Source of the DNA: Thermomonospora echinospora
Lineage (GTDB): Bacteria; Actinomycetota; Actinomycetes; Streptosporangiales; Streptosporangiaceae
Direction: 5' to 3'
Length of the DNA: 64,000 bases
Assembly (NCBI RefSeq): GCF_900108175.1
Contig: NZ_FNVO01000007.1
Span: 34,321 to 98,320, forward strand
The stretch's first letter is position 1; every line of letters begins with the position of its first letter. Positions 15,983 through 24,790 of this stretch are shown here, piece after piece. The translations under genes and the position numbers were made by a program. The notes below the pieces were generated by a model. The model was not told the origin of the DNA and did not search any database. It saw nothing but the letters and a program-made list of their open reading frames with translations.

Positions 15983-17710
15983 TCAGACCTGTTTGGGACG
16001 CCAGGTGCCGCGGTTGACCTGGAGGGTCTCGGGGGTGTGCAGCCGGACCATGGTGCGCGCCACCCCGGCGGGCGTGCTGCGCGGGGTGAGCAGGGACACG
16101 CCGATCATCACGGCGAACGCGGCCGGCACCGTCCAGGCCGCGGGCTGGGCCAGCAGGGCCCCGGCCAGGCCGCCGGGCGGGCCGCCCAGGATCGTGCACA
16201 CCACGGCCGTGCCCGCCAGCCCGCCGCCCACCACCAGCCCGGCCAGCGCGCCCGCCACGGTCAGCCGCCGCCACCAGATGCCCAGCACCAGCAGCGGGCA
16301 GAAGGTGGACGCGGCGAGCGCGAACGCCAGCCCGACCACGTCGGCCACCGCCAGCGCCCGCGCCGCCAGCGCCAGCCCCAGCGGGACGAACAGCGCCAGC
16401 AGGGTCGCCGCACGGAACGAGCGCACCCCGCCGTGCAGGATGTCCTGCCCGATCACCCCGGCCACCGACACCGTCAGCCCGGAGGAGGTGGACAGGAACG
16501 CCGCCACCGCCCCGGCCGTCAGCAGCGCGCTCAGCAGGTCGCCGAGCGTCCCGCCGACCAGCCGGTCCGGCAGCGTCAGCACCACGGCGTCGGTGCGCCC
16601 GGTCATCAGCAGTTCGGGGGTGTAGATCCGGCCGAGCGCCCCGTAAAGGGCGGGCAGCAGGTAGAAGGCGCCGAGCAGGGTGAGGACCAGCACCGTCGTA
16701 CGGCGCGCGGCACGACCGTCGGGATTGGTGTAGAAGCGCACCAGCACGTGCGGCAGGCCCATCGTGCCCAGGAACGTCGCCATGATCAGCGAGTACGTGG
16801 CGTACAGCGGGTACTCGCGGCCGGCCAGCGGCTGCGCCCACTCGGAGTCGGTGCGCACCGGCAGGGCGGACACGTGCGGCACCGTCGCGCCCGCCGGGAA
16901 CGTGATCTCGGTGTCGCGGGCGATCCGGTGCTCGCCCGCCGCCAGGGTCACCGGCCCGGCGTGCTGGGCCCCGTCCATCCGGCCGTGCACGACCACCGGG
17001 ACCGGGCGGTCCACCCGCACCTCGACGTCCGCGCCGACCGACACCGTCGTGCGCTCGGCGAACGCGGGCGGCGTGTCCTGGCCGAGGCCGGGCGAGCCGT
17101 CCTGTCGCCAGGCGATCAGCAGGAACAGCACCGGGACGGCCAGCGCGGTCAGCTTCAGCCAGTACTGGAACGCCTGCACCATGGTGATGCTGCGCATCCC
17201 GCCGGACAGCACGTTGATCGTAACCACCACGGCGACCAGCACCGCGCCCACCCAGAACGGCGTGCCCGCCGCCGTGCGCAGCACCAGCCCGGCGCTCTGC
17301 AGCTGCGGCATCAGGTACAGCCACCCGATCAGCACGACCAGCACGCTGGTGACCCGCCGCACCGCCATCGACTCCAGCCGCGCCTCGGCGAAGTCCGGCA
17401 GCGTGTAGGCGCCGCTGCGGCGCAGCGGCGCGGAGATCAGCACCAGCAGCACCAGGTACCCGCCGGTCCAGCCCACCGGCAGCCACAGCATGTCGGCCCC
17501 ATAGGCCAGGATCAGCCCGGCCACGCCCAGGAACGAGGCCGCCGACAGGTACTCCCCACCGATCGCCGAGGCGTTGCGCAGCGGCGAGACCGTCCGGGAG
17601 GCCACATAGAAGTCCGAGGTCGTCCGCGAGATCCGCAGCCCGAACGTGCCGACCAGCACGGTCGCCGCCACCACCAGCGACACCGCCGCCAGCCCGTAGG
17701 CCGTGCTCAT
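15983..17710 (-). CDS. Sodium/solute symporter (SSS family) with extracytoplasmic insert
   Basis: The 575-residue permease has the SSS core (ASRTVSPLRNASAIGGEYLS then AASFLGVAGL). Unlike the actP product, it has an insert of about 80 mostly polar residues (about 205-290, rich in Val, Asp, Arg and Pro) between helices, predicted outside the membrane. Actinobacterial cation-acetate-type symporters with such inserts are known. It is the fourth gene of a run LytS-LytTR-small membrane protein-symporter, so its expression is very likely set by that two-component system, possibly as sensor of the transported carboxylate. Confidence 0.85.
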   Translation of the reverse strand: MSTAYGLAAVSLVVAATVLVGTFGLRISRTTSDFYVASRTVSPLRNASAIGGEYLSAASFLGVAGLILAYGADMLWLPVGWTGGYLVLLVLISAPLRRSGAYTLPDFAEARLESMAVRRVTSVLVVLIGWLYLMPQLQSAGLVLRTAAGTPFWVGAVLVAVVVTINVLSGGMRSITMVQAFQYWLKLTALAVPVLFLLIAWRQDGSPGLGQDTPPAFAERTTVSVGADVEVRVDRPVPVVVHGRMDGAQHAGPVTLAAGEHRIARDTEITFPAGATVPHVSALPVRTDSEWAQPLAGREYPLYATYSLIMATFLGTMGLPHVLVRFYTNPDGRAARRTTVLVLTLLGAFYLLPALYGALGRIYTPELLMTGRTDAVVLTLPDRLVGGTLGDLLSALLTAGAVAAFLSTSSGLTVSVAGVIGQDILHGGVRSFRAATLLALFVPLGLALAARALAVADVVGLAFALAASTFCPLLVLGIWWRRLTVAGALAGLVVGGGLAGTAVVCTILGGPPGGLAGALLAQPAAWTVPAAFAVMIGVSLLTPRSTPAGVARTMVRLHTPETLQVNRGTWRPKQV

Positions 17711-17717
17711 GTGCCAC

Positions 17718-18101
17718 TCACGTGTCGCGGTCGACCAGGTCGGCGAAGTCGCGTTCGTTGCGTTCGGCGTGCCGTACGTACCACCGGCCGCACACCACGA
17801 AGCCGGGGTAGACCAGCCCGGCCAGCAGCACCCAGGGCAGTGGCAGGCCGCCGACGTCCAGCCCGCGCAGCTCCGGGGCGAGCACGAACAGCAGCGGCAG
17901 CCCGCCGACGACGACGCCGAGCGCCGCGCACACGCCCAGTCCCAGCCGCAGCTGGGCTCGCACCAGCGAGCGCATGTACGCCTCGCCCAGCCCGGTCTGC
18001 TCGTCGATCTCCCGGGTCACCGGGTGCCGGGGCCGCCGGGTCGCCCGCATCCGCGGGCTGGTGACCAGCACCCGCCGCGGCCCCTCGCCGTCCCGGCTCA
18101 C
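17718..18101 (-). CDS. Two-helix membrane protein, candidate symporter partner
   Basis: This 127-residue protein has a basic N-terminus, two membrane helices (about residues 53-75 and 88-108) and a charged end WYVRHAERNERDF. The GTG start overlaps the TGA of the response-regulator gene by 4 bp, and the symporter gene starts 7 bp after it. Size, topology and the terminal W-Y-x-R-H-A-E motif resemble the DUF485 protein at 13917-14255 (WLYARHAEAK), though overall similarity is low. I infer it is the divergent small subunit of the neighbouring symporter. Confidence 0.72.
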   Translation of the reverse strand: MSRDGEGPRRVLVTSPRMRATRRPRHPVTREIDEQTGLGEAYMRSLVRAQLRLGLGVCAALGVVVGGLPLLFVLAPELRGLDVGGLPLPWVLLAGLVYPGFVVCGRWYVRHAERNERDFADLVDRDT

Positions 18102-18886
18102 GGGGTCCGCCTGGCGTTGCGGACCAGCAGGTCGCGCAGCTCGCGGGTGTGGCGGCGGCTGACCGGCAGCTCGGTGCCGCCGACCCGGACCGTGCAGCGG
18201 CCGGAGTCCAGGCGCAGTTCCTCGATGTGCCGCAGGGCCACCAGGTGGCTGCGGTGGACGCGGACGAACCCGGCGCCGCGCCAGCGTTCCTCCAGCGCGG
18301 CCAGCGGGATGCGCACCAGGTGGCCGCCCGAGGGGGTGTGCAGGCGGGCGTAGTCGCCGTGCGCCTCGACGTACCAGACGTCGGCGGGGGCGACGAAGCG
18401 GGTGACCCCGGCCAGCTCGACCGGCACCAGTTCCGGGTCGGGTGAGGGCGGCGGCACCGCGCCCGGCTCGGACCCGGCGGACCCGGGCTCGGCGGCGGCC
18501 CGCTCGCCGGGGCCGCTCACCCGGCGGATGGCCTCGGCCAGCCGTTCCGGCCGGACGGGCTTGAGCAGGTAGTCGGCCGCCTTGATCTCGAAGGCGTCCA
18601 CGGCGTGGTCGTCGTAGGCGGTGACGTAGACGATCCGCGGCGGCCGGGCGAACTGGGCCAGCAGCCGGCCCAGCACCACGCCGTCCAGCCCCGGCATCCG
18701 GATGTCCAGGAACACCGCGTCGATCGGCCGGCGCTCGGCCAGCGCCCGGTCGACCTGCCGCAGCGCGGCGGCGCCGTCCCGGGCCACGGCGACCTCCTCG
18801 ATGCGTGGGTCGGCGCGCAGCCAGAAGGCCAGGTCGTCCAGCGCCGGAGCTTCGTCGTCCACGGCCAGGACGCGCAGACCGGCCAC
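18098..18886 (-). CDS. LytTR-family response regulator
   Basis: The 262-residue protein has an N-terminal receiver domain with the acidic pair DDE near residue 10, phospho-acceptor Asp in FLDIRMPGLDG and Lys in LLKPVRP. A short Pro/Ala linker follows, then a LytTR DNA-binding domain (WYVEAHGDYARLHTPSG ... FVRVHRSHLVAL). The GTG start has AAGGAGGT well placed. It is downstream of its likely partner histidine kinase, and upstream of, and overlapping, the small membrane protein gene of the symporter module. Confidence 0.9.
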   Translation of the reverse strand: MAGLRVLAVDDEAPALDDLAFWLRADPRIEEVAVARDGAAALRQVDRALAERRPIDAVFLDIRMPGLDGVVLGRLLAQFARPPRIVYVTAYDDHAVDAFEIKAADYLLKPVRPERLAEAIRRVSGPGERAAAEPGSAGSEPGAVPPPSPDPELVPVELAGVTRFVAPADVWYVEAHGDYARLHTPSGGHLVRIPLAALEERWRGAGFVRVHRSHLVALRHIEELRLDSGRCTVRVGGTELPVSRRHTRELRDLLVRNARRTP

Positions 18887-18949
18887 TGGACCTCCTTGTG
18901 GGGTGGATCACGTCGGATGTCCTAAGGGTCCGAACGCGGCGCTCGAAAG

Positions 18950-20167
18950 TCAAACGCCGGACGCCGTCACCCCGGGCCGGTACTTGGGCACCCGCAGCGT
19001 CACCTTGGTGCCCGCGCCTGTCGCGGTCTCCACCTGCAGCCCGTACTCGTCCCCGTACACCTGCCGCAGCCGCCCGTCGACGTTGCCGAGCCCGATCCCG
19101 GCCGCCTCCGGCGAGCCCTCACCGTCCGGTTCCGCCCCCCGGTACTCCCCCGCCAGGATGTGCCGCAGCCGCTCGGGGTCCATGCCGATCCCGTCGTCCT
19201 CCACGCTGATCACCGCGTCCGCCCCGGCGTCCTCGGCGATGATGGTGATCTGGCCGGGTCCGGTCCGGTCCTGCAGCCCGTGCCGGACGGCGTTCTCCAC
19301 CAGCGGCTGCAGGCACAGGAACGGCACCGCCACCGGCAGCACCTCGGGCGCGATCCGCAGCGTCACCCGCAGCCGGTCGTCGCCGAACCGGGCGCGCTGC
19401 AGCAGCAGGTAGCGGTCGATGGAGTGCAACTCCTCCGACAGCGTGGTGAAGTCGCCGTGCCGCCGGAACGAGTAGCGGGTGAAGTCGGCGAACTCCAGCA
19501 GCAGCTCACGCGCCCGTTCTGGGTCGGTCCGCACGAACGAGGCGATCGTGGTCAGCGAGTTGTAGATGAAGTGCGGCGAGATCTGCGCCCGCAGCGCCCG
19601 CACCTCGGCCTCCATCAGCAGGGTCCGTGAGCGGTCCAGCTCGGCGAGCTGGAGCTGGGCGTCCACCCAGTGCCCCACCTCCTCGGCGGCCCGGATCAGC
19701 CCCGCCGACACGTCGTCCCCGTAGGCGGCCAGCGTCCCCACCACCCGGTCGTCGGTGGTCAGCGGCACCACGACGGCGTGCTTGACGGGGCAGTCCAGGT
19801 ACGCGCACGCCACCGTGTCCGGCCCGAGCACCTCGGTGCGCCCGCTGTCCATCGGCCCCGCCGCGTGCGCCAGGGCCCCCTCGGCGTGGTGGTCGCCCGA
19901 ACCGTCCCAGGCCAGCAGCCGTTCCCCGTCGGTGATCGCCAGCGCCGCCGACCCCAGCAGCTCCCGCAGGTGGCGGGCCGCCTTCTGCGCCCCCTGCTCG
20001 GTCAGCCCGGCCCGCAGCGGCGGCGCCGCCAGCGAGGCGGTGTGCAGCGTCTGGAACGTCGCCCGGTCCGCCGGGCTGCCCAGCTCCCGCCGCCCCCGCC
20101 ACCACGGCACCGCCGCCAGCCCCCCGGTCACCGCCACCGCCGCGACCACCGCCAACGCCACGTCCAT
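18950..20167 (-). CDS. LytS-type sensor histidine kinase
   Basis: The 405-residue kinase has one N-terminal membrane helix from ATG 20167 and a GAF-like region (about 45-190). The His_kinase domain follows, with phospho-acceptor ALRAQISPHFIYNSLTTIAS, then an HATPase segment with N box LVENAVRHGLQ and G boxes VEDDGIGMD and GIGLGNV. It phosphorylates the LytTR regulator encoded 63 bp downstream. Relatives sense pyruvate or other carboxylates together with transporters, which fits the adjacent symporter; the ligand here is inferred. Two earlier in-frame residues blocks lack a ribosome site. Confidence 0.88.
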   Translation of the reverse strand: MDVALAVVAAVAVTGGLAAVPWWRGRRELGSPADRATFQTLHTASLAAPPLRAGLTEQGAQKAARHLRELLGSAALAITDGERLLAWDGSGDHHAEGALAHAAGPMDSGRTEVLGPDTVACAYLDCPVKHAVVVPLTTDDRVVGTLAAYGDDVSAGLIRAAEEVGHWVDAQLQLAELDRSRTLLMEAEVRALRAQISPHFIYNSLTTIASFVRTDPERARELLLEFADFTRYSFRRHGDFTTLSEELHSIDRYLLLQRARFGDDRLRVTLRIAPEVLPVAVPFLCLQPLVENAVRHGLQDRTGPGQITIIAEDAGADAVISVEDDGIGMDPERLRHILAGEYRGAEPDGEGSPEAAGIGLGNVDGRLRQVYGDEYGLQVETATGAGTKVTLRVPKYRPGVTASGV

Positions 20168-20321
20168 GCCCGCCACCGTAGCCCCGTGCCCGGCGCGGAT
20201 CCGCCCAGAACGCGGCATCCCTCGCGGGGACGGACGCCGCCCGGCCGCAATCGGTGCCGCCTAGCGGATCCGCCTGCCGCTCGCCGCAGACCCGGTGGTC
20301 ATGCCGCGGCCCCTTCGCTGG

Positions 20322-22367
20322 TCACTTGATGTAGACGAGGCCGTCGGTGACCACGGTGGGGCGGCCGCGGGTGCCCACCACGACGAGCTTGACGGTGTGC
20401 CGGCCGCTGGTGTTCCAGCTCTTCGTCCAGACGATCCGGCGGTAGGCCGTGGACGATGCCCTGGTGTCGACGGTGGCGGCCTTGACGCCGTCGACGTACA
20501 CGTGAACGGCGCCGCGTTTGGTCCCCCGCTGGAAGATCAGGCCGAACGAGCGGCCGGTGAAGGTGTAGCGGGCGGTGGCGCCCTTGGCGCTGCTGTAGTA
20601 CGCCTTGCCGCCGAGATAGGAGCCGGAGTTGGTCCTCTTCCAGGTGCCGGTGCGGGTGGAGCCGGACTCGTGGACGAGCGCGGCGGTGTGGGTGACCGAC
20701 GAGCTTCGGGTGTTGCCGGTGGCGTCGGCGGCGGTCAGCGACCACCGCATGGAGGTGTTCGGCTTGGCGGAGGCGTTCCAGGAGGTCGTGGCCGGGGTGA
20801 AGGTCTTGGCGGTGGGCGAGGTGGCCTTCACCGACTGCAGCGCCGTGTTGTCGGTGGCCTTCCAGCCGAGCCGGACCGGCACCGACCCCGCGCCGGCCGT
20901 GCCCGTGCGCACGGTGAGGCGGGGAGGCGTGGTGAAGACCGGCGCGGTCGTGTCGGCGACCACCGGGTAGACGGGCGAGGACACGGTGGTGCCGTTGAGG
21001 TTGACGGCGCGCACCTGGAGCCGGTGGGAGCCCGCGGCCATGGTCACCCGGGCCGAGGTCGCCGTCCCGTTCGGTGTGGCGACGACCTTGCCGTCGACGA
21101 GCACCTCATAGCGGGAGACGCCGGCGGGCTTCCAGCCGAGGGTCACCGTTCCCTTGGTGTAGTAGGTGGTCCCGACCTTGTTCGCGCCCGTGATGGAGGT
21201 GACGACGGGGGACGCGGCCGGGGTGACCCACTGCTTGGCCTGGGTGCGGATGGTGCCCAGCTTGGCGTAGAGCCGCTCGCCGGGGCATTCGGTGGCGAAG
21301 CCGTCCAGATGCCCGGAGATCGTGTTGAACGTGACCGTCGTGTCGGCCGGGTACTTGCCGTTGTCGATGGGGGTGGTCAGCCGGCCCTTGCCGGTGGGGT
21401 CGCCACCGTGCAGGCCGAGCTTCCACGCGGCGACCTTGGCGACCGCGCTCACGGCCGCGTTCGCGGGCTCGGTCTTGGTGTACGTGCCGAGCACCGCTAC
21501 CCCGGAGGAGCCGGTGTTGAAGCCGTAGGTGTGCGCGCCGACCACCGGCCTGTCGACGCCGCCCCCGCGGCCCTCGAAGATGGTGCCGCACTTGTCGACC
21601 AGGAAGTTGTATCCGATGTCGTCCCAGCCTCTGGTCTGGACGTGGAACAGCATGATCGACCGTATGACGGCCGGCGACTGGGCGCAGGTGTAGTCCTTGT
21701 TCTCCGCCGTGTGGTGGGTGAAGACCACCTTGGCGCTGGGGGCGTAGGCGGGAGGGTTGCGGACCAGTGCCTCGTCGGCGCCCCACCCGGCGCGGCTGAC
21801 GATGGTCGGCCGCGGCGCCGTGCCGGTGGAGGCGACCGGGACCTGCCCGGCGGCGCCGGCTCCCGGGTCGTCGCCGGGGTCGACCAGGTCGACGCGCAGT
21901 CCCTTGGGCAGGGCGCCGCCCTCGCCGGTCACGTGGACCTGCACCCCGTTCGACGGCCCCACCCACATCGGCTCCGTGGCGCCGCGTGACGGGCGCTCGG
22001 AACGCGGCCCGGCGTCGGGCGCGTCCCCCTCCCCGGCCTCGACGGACCGCCATGGCGACCACCTGCCGGTGACCGCGCTGCGCACCCGGACCCGTACCTC
22101 GCCGCCGAGGTCCGTCCGCACGTCGTCCCAGGAGAGGCCGAGCAGGCTGAACGGCCGCGTCCGCTCGGCCGGAACCTCCATGACCGGACGCGCCGCCCCG
22201 GCCGCCTGCGCACCGGAGACCGTGCGCAACGCCAGCGTGTGCACCTGCCCCGGCCGGGCCTCGGGGGCGGGGGAGGCTTCCGACGGGCTCCCGGCCCACA
22301 CATGCACGACGCTCCCGGGCACCACCAGCCCCGCCGCGGACAGCACGACGACCGCGCGCCTTCTCAT
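20322..22367 (-). CDS. Secreted N-acetylmuramoyl-L-alanine amidase (PGRP/amidase_2) with C-terminal modules
   Basis: The 681-residue exported protein starts at ATG 22367 (GGAGGG upstream). The signal ends near WAGSPSEA. An N-terminal region of about 170 residues precedes the zinc amidase domain: TIVSRAGWGADEA, ligands His in FTHHTAEN, His in SGHLDGF and Cys in TECPG. After the domain come a fibronectin-like repeat (VTSITGANKV ... VRAVNLNGT), a second Ig-like segment and a beta-sandwich module ending TVVTDGLVYIK that could bind wall sugar. It would cleave the lactyl-amide bond of peptidoglycan during wall turnover. Confidence 0.87.
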   Translation of the reverse strand: MRRRAVVVLSAAGLVVPGSVVHVWAGSPSEASPAPEARPGQVHTLALRTVSGAQAAGAARPVMEVPAERTRPFSLLGLSWDDVRTDLGGEVRVRVRSAVTGRWSPWRSVEAGEGDAPDAGPRSERPSRGATEPMWVGPSNGVQVHVTGEGGALPKGLRVDLVDPGDDPGAGAAGQVPVASTGTAPRPTIVSRAGWGADEALVRNPPAYAPSAKVVFTHHTAENKDYTCAQSPAVIRSIMLFHVQTRGWDDIGYNFLVDKCGTIFEGRGGGVDRPVVGAHTYGFNTGSSGVAVLGTYTKTEPANAAVSAVAKVAAWKLGLHGGDPTGKGRLTTPIDNGKYPADTTVTFNTISGHLDGFATECPGERLYAKLGTIRTQAKQWVTPAASPVVTSITGANKVGTTYYTKGTVTLGWKPAGVSRYEVLVDGKVVATPNGTATSARVTMAAGSHRLQVRAVNLNGTTVSSPVYPVVADTTAPVFTTPPRLTVRTGTAGAGSVPVRLGWKATDNTALQSVKATSPTAKTFTPATTSWNASAKPNTSMRWSLTAADATGNTRSSSVTHTAALVHESGSTRTGTWKRTNSGSYLGGKAYYSSAKGATARYTFTGRSFGLIFQRGTKRGAVHVYVDGVKAATVDTRASSTAYRRIVWTKSWNTSGRHTVKLVVVGTRGRPTVVTDGLVYIK

Positions 22368-22486
22368 GACCCTCCGATCATGCGGCGAATCCGTCGTGTC
22401 ACCGCGGCACGGCCCCACCCGGCAAGGGAAAGCGGCGATCGTCGATCATAGCCACGGCCGCCCTGGCGTCAGGGACATTCCGGTTA

Positions 22487-22513
22487 CACCGGCCACGGTC
22501 TGGCCTGCCGGTG
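22487..22513. terminator. Hairpin after the leftward SDR gene
   Basis: A 7-bp stem CACCGGC/GCCGGTG with a 13-nt loop lies 13 bp beyond the stop of the leftward SDR gene and could end its transcript. Confidence 0.45.
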
Positions 22514-22526
22514 AAAGGGGGGCGGG

Positions 22527-23288
22527 TCAGCGCAGAACGGTGCCGCCGTCGACGTTGACCGTCTGTCCGTTGATCCAGGAGCCCTCGTCCGACAGCAGGT
22601 AGGCGACCATGCCGGCGACATCGCTCGCCTCGCCGTGGCGAGGACTGCGGGTGCGGGCGAGCATGGCTTTGAGCATCTCCGGCGGTGCGCCGTCGCGGAT
22701 CTCGGGGGTCAGGATCAGGCCGGGGGTGATGGCGTTGGCGCGGACGCCGTCCCTGCCCCAGCGCGAGGCGACGTGGCGGGCCAGAGCGTTGATGCCGGCC
22801 TTGGTCACGGCGTAGGCGGGGCGCTTGGGCTCGCCCGTGAAGGAGGCGATGGAGGAGGTGTAGACGATCGCGCCGCCGCCGCGGGCGAGGAGTTCGGGAA
22901 CAGTGTGGCGGGTGACGAGCATGTGGCCGCGCAGGTTGACGGCGATGGTGCGATCCCAGATCGCCAGGTCGATGTCGACGACATCGGTGTCCTGCTGGAC
23001 CGCGCCCATGTCGCCGGCGTTGATGTGGACGGCGTCCAGCCCTCCGTAGGTCCGCACGGCCACGGAGACCAGTTCCCTGACGGAGGCGTCGTCGGAGATG
23101 TCGAACCGCACCGCGACCGCCCGGCCACCGGTGTCGTTGATGGCCGCGGCGGTCTCTTCGGCTCCGGCGAGGTTCAGGTCGCCGACCACGACCTTGGCGC
23201 CCTCCTGTGCCAGCCGCCGCGCCGAGGCGGCGCCCAGCCCGGTGGCGGCACCGGCGATCAGGATGACCTTGTCCTGCAGACCCTGCAT
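22527..23288 (-). CDS. Short-chain dehydrogenase/reductase (SDR)
   Basis: A 253-residue classical SDR with nucleotide-binding GAATGLGAA, the strand ending HINAGD in place of NNAG, catalytic Ser in YTSSIAS, YAVTKAG supplying Tyr and Lys, and the C-terminal substrate loop. It reduces or oxidises a carbonyl/alcohol with NAD(P)(H). The start is ATG 23288. It is divergent from a second SDR with a perfect 12+12 bp palindrome between them, so the two are probably co-regulated. Substrate is unknown. Confidence 0.85.
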   Translation of the reverse strand: MQGLQDKVILIAGAATGLGAASARRLAQEGAKVVVGDLNLAGAEETAAAINDTGGRAVAVRFDISDDASVRELVSVAVRTYGGLDAVHINAGDMGAVQQDTDVVDIDLAIWDRTIAVNLRGHMLVTRHTVPELLARGGGAIVYTSSIASFTGEPKRPAYAVTKAGINALARHVASRWGRDGVRANAITPGLILTPEIRDGAPPEMLKAMLARTRSPRHGEASDVAGMVAYLLSDEGSWINGQTVNVDGGTVLR

Positions 23289-23315
23289 GTTCCCGTGCTC
23301 CGCTTCCCCTGTGTC

Positions 23316-23348
23316 GAATTGCGTTCTAACCTTAGCAGAACGCAATTC
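23316..23348. promoter_or_regulatory. Perfect 12-bp inverted repeat between divergent SDR genes
   Basis: GAATTGCGTTCT (23316-23327) and AGAACGCAATTC (23337-23348) form a perfect dyad with a 9-bp spacer in the 115-bp divergent spacer. Its A+T content stands out. It is a strong candidate operator for a TetR- or GntR-type repressor controlling both SDR genes. No regulator gene is adjacent. Confidence 0.7.
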
Positions 23349-23403
23349 TCTACAACGAGAACGTGATGTAGGCCGCACGGCGGGGCATGTCGGAGGGAAG
23401 CAG

Positions 23404-24171
23404 ATGGGGTACGCGGACGAGCTTTTCGACCTGACCGGCAGGGTCGTCCTGGTCACCGGCGGCAGCCGGGGTCTGGGCCGGGAGATGGCCTTGGCCGCCG
23501 CCCGGTGCGGCGCCGACGTCGTCATCGCCAGCCGCAAGTACGACGCCTGCGCGGCCACGGCCGAGGAGATCGAGCGGGCCACCGGCCGCGCCGCGCTGCC
23601 CTACGGCGTGCACATCGGCCGCTGGGACCAGCTGCCGGGCCTGGTCGACGCCGTCTACGAGCGCTTTGGCAGGCTTGACGCACTGATCAACAACGCGGGC
23701 ATGTCACCGGTGTACGACTCGCTCGACTCGGTGACGGAGAAGATGTTCGACGCCGTACTGAACCTCAACCTCAAGGGCCCGTTCCGGCTGTCGGTGCTGG
23801 CCGGCGAGCGGATGAAGGCGGCCGGCCGGGGCGCGATCGTCAACGTCAGCTCCACAGGGTCGATCCGGCCGCGAGCGGCGATCGTGCCCTACGCGGCCGC
23901 CAAGGCCGGGCTCAACGCGCTCACCGAGGGCCTCGCCCAAGGGCTCGGCCCGCAGGTGCGCGTCAACACCCTGATGGCCGGCCCGTTCGCCACCCAGGCC
24001 ACCCGGCACTGGGAGGACGACAAGAACAAGCTCGACGAGGGGGTGCGCCCGCACGCGCTCCAGCGCATCGGGAAGCCGTCCGAGGTGGTCGGCGCCGCGC
24101 TCTACCTGATCTCGGACGCCTCCAGCTACACCAGCTCCGCGACGCTCCGGGTCGACGGCGGAATGCCCTGA
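23404..24171 (+). CDS. Short-chain dehydrogenase/reductase (SDR)
   Basis: The 255-residue SDR starts at ATG 23404 with CGGAGGG upstream. It has VTGGSRGLG for cofactor, NNAG, catalytic NVSSTGS, YAAAKAG, and the usual end LRVDGGMP. It is divergent from another SDR; the two may work on the same pathway, but nothing here names the substrate. The last 17 bp plus flanking sequence recur 65 bp downstream. Confidence 0.86.
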   Translation: MGYADELFDLTGRVVLVTGGSRGLGREMALAAARCGADVVIASRKYDACAATAEEIERATGRAALPYGVHIGRWDQLPGLVDAVYERFGRLDALINNAGMSPVYDSLDSVTEKMFDAVLNLNLKGPFRLSVLAGERMKAAGRGAIVNVSSTGSIRPRAAIVPYAAAKAGLNALTEGLAQGLGPQVRVNTLMAGPFATQATRHWEDDKNKLDEGVRPHALQRIGKPSEVVGAALYLISDASSYTSSATLRVDGGMP

Positions 24172-24247
24172 AGGCGGCCCGGACCACTGAGCCCATGGCC
24201 GCCCGGCGGACTACCGGCCCCGGCGGAATGCCCTGAACGCGGCCCGG
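24156..24247 (+). repeat. 27-bp direct repeat of the SDR gene's 3' end
   Basis: Positions 24156-24182 and 24221-24247 match at 26 of 27 bases. The first copy covers the SDR's last codons and stop; the second sits 65 bp further on and also reads Gly-Gly-Met-Pro-stop. This indicates a local duplication or the remnant end of a lost second SDR gene. Confidence 0.7.
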
Positions 24248-24321
24248 CCCCCGAGAACCTCCAAGCCGTGGATCACCGAACGGCCTCGCCGGACGGACCC
24301 GGGGTCGGGCAGCATGGACTT

Positions 24322-24780
24322 ATGCCTGACAGGCCGGATCCTTCCACCGCCTCCTGGCGGCCCGAGCTCTTCGAGGGGGTGCCGGGCTTCCCCGAGGCGG
24401 TGGACTGGCACGTCCGCCCGGAGCCGCCGGTGGAGATCGTCTATGCCGGTGTCTACGAGGACGGCGGCACCGGCTTCATGGTGGTGCGGGACGCCACCGG
24501 GCGGAAATGGCCGTTCTGTTTCGACAGGTCCTTCGGCCGCCTGTTCACCGGGGCCCACCCCGACGACGGGCAGGCCGCCCTCGTACGTCCCGGAAGCCCG
24601 CTGGAGGCCGACGTGCTCGCTCTCATGGGCGATACGGTGCGGCGGATCATCCGTGACGGCGCCCGGCACCGGCCGCCGGAGATCCCCGAGCTGCGCGTGC
24701 TGCCGTCGCTGTACGAGGGCGCCCTCGTCCACGCGCAGGCACGCCGCCGCAGGCCGGGCTGGGCCTCGATCCAGACCTGA
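24322..24780 (+). CDS. Hypothetical protein, no family recognised
   Basis: A 152-residue soluble protein of mixed charge starting MPDRPDPSTASW. Clear segments are VEIVYAGVYEDGGTGFMVVR, GRKWPFCFDRSFGRLFTG and a C-terminal basic run ARRRRPG. I see no catalytic motif, signal or membrane helix. The frame has strong actinobacterial codon bias, so it is likely real. There is no Shine-Dalgarno; CAGCAT 6 nt before the ATG could be a -10 box of a leaderless transcript. It converges on the quinone-reductase-like gene. Confidence 0.6.
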   Translation: MPDRPDPSTASWRPELFEGVPGFPEAVDWHVRPEPPVEIVYAGVYEDGGTGFMVVRDATGRKWPFCFDRSFGRLFTGAHPDDGQAALVRPGSPLEADVLALMGDTVRRIIRDGARHRPPEIPELRVLPSLYEGALVHAQARRRRPGWASIQT

Positions 24781-24790
24781 GTCCCTCGTG

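Noticed and set aside
16037..18064. 675-codon + strand frame across the symporter gene
   Set aside because: Antisense of high-GC coding sequence; no ribosome site and composition typical of frame shadows.
20295..21989. 564-codon + strand frame opposite the amidase
   Set aside because: Shadow frame; the - strand has signal peptide, zinc ligands and domain structure.
23316..23348. KstR-type operator between the SDR genes
   Set aside because: KstR sites have AAC on the left and GTT on the right with 2-bp spacing; here the half-sites are everted and 9 bp apart.
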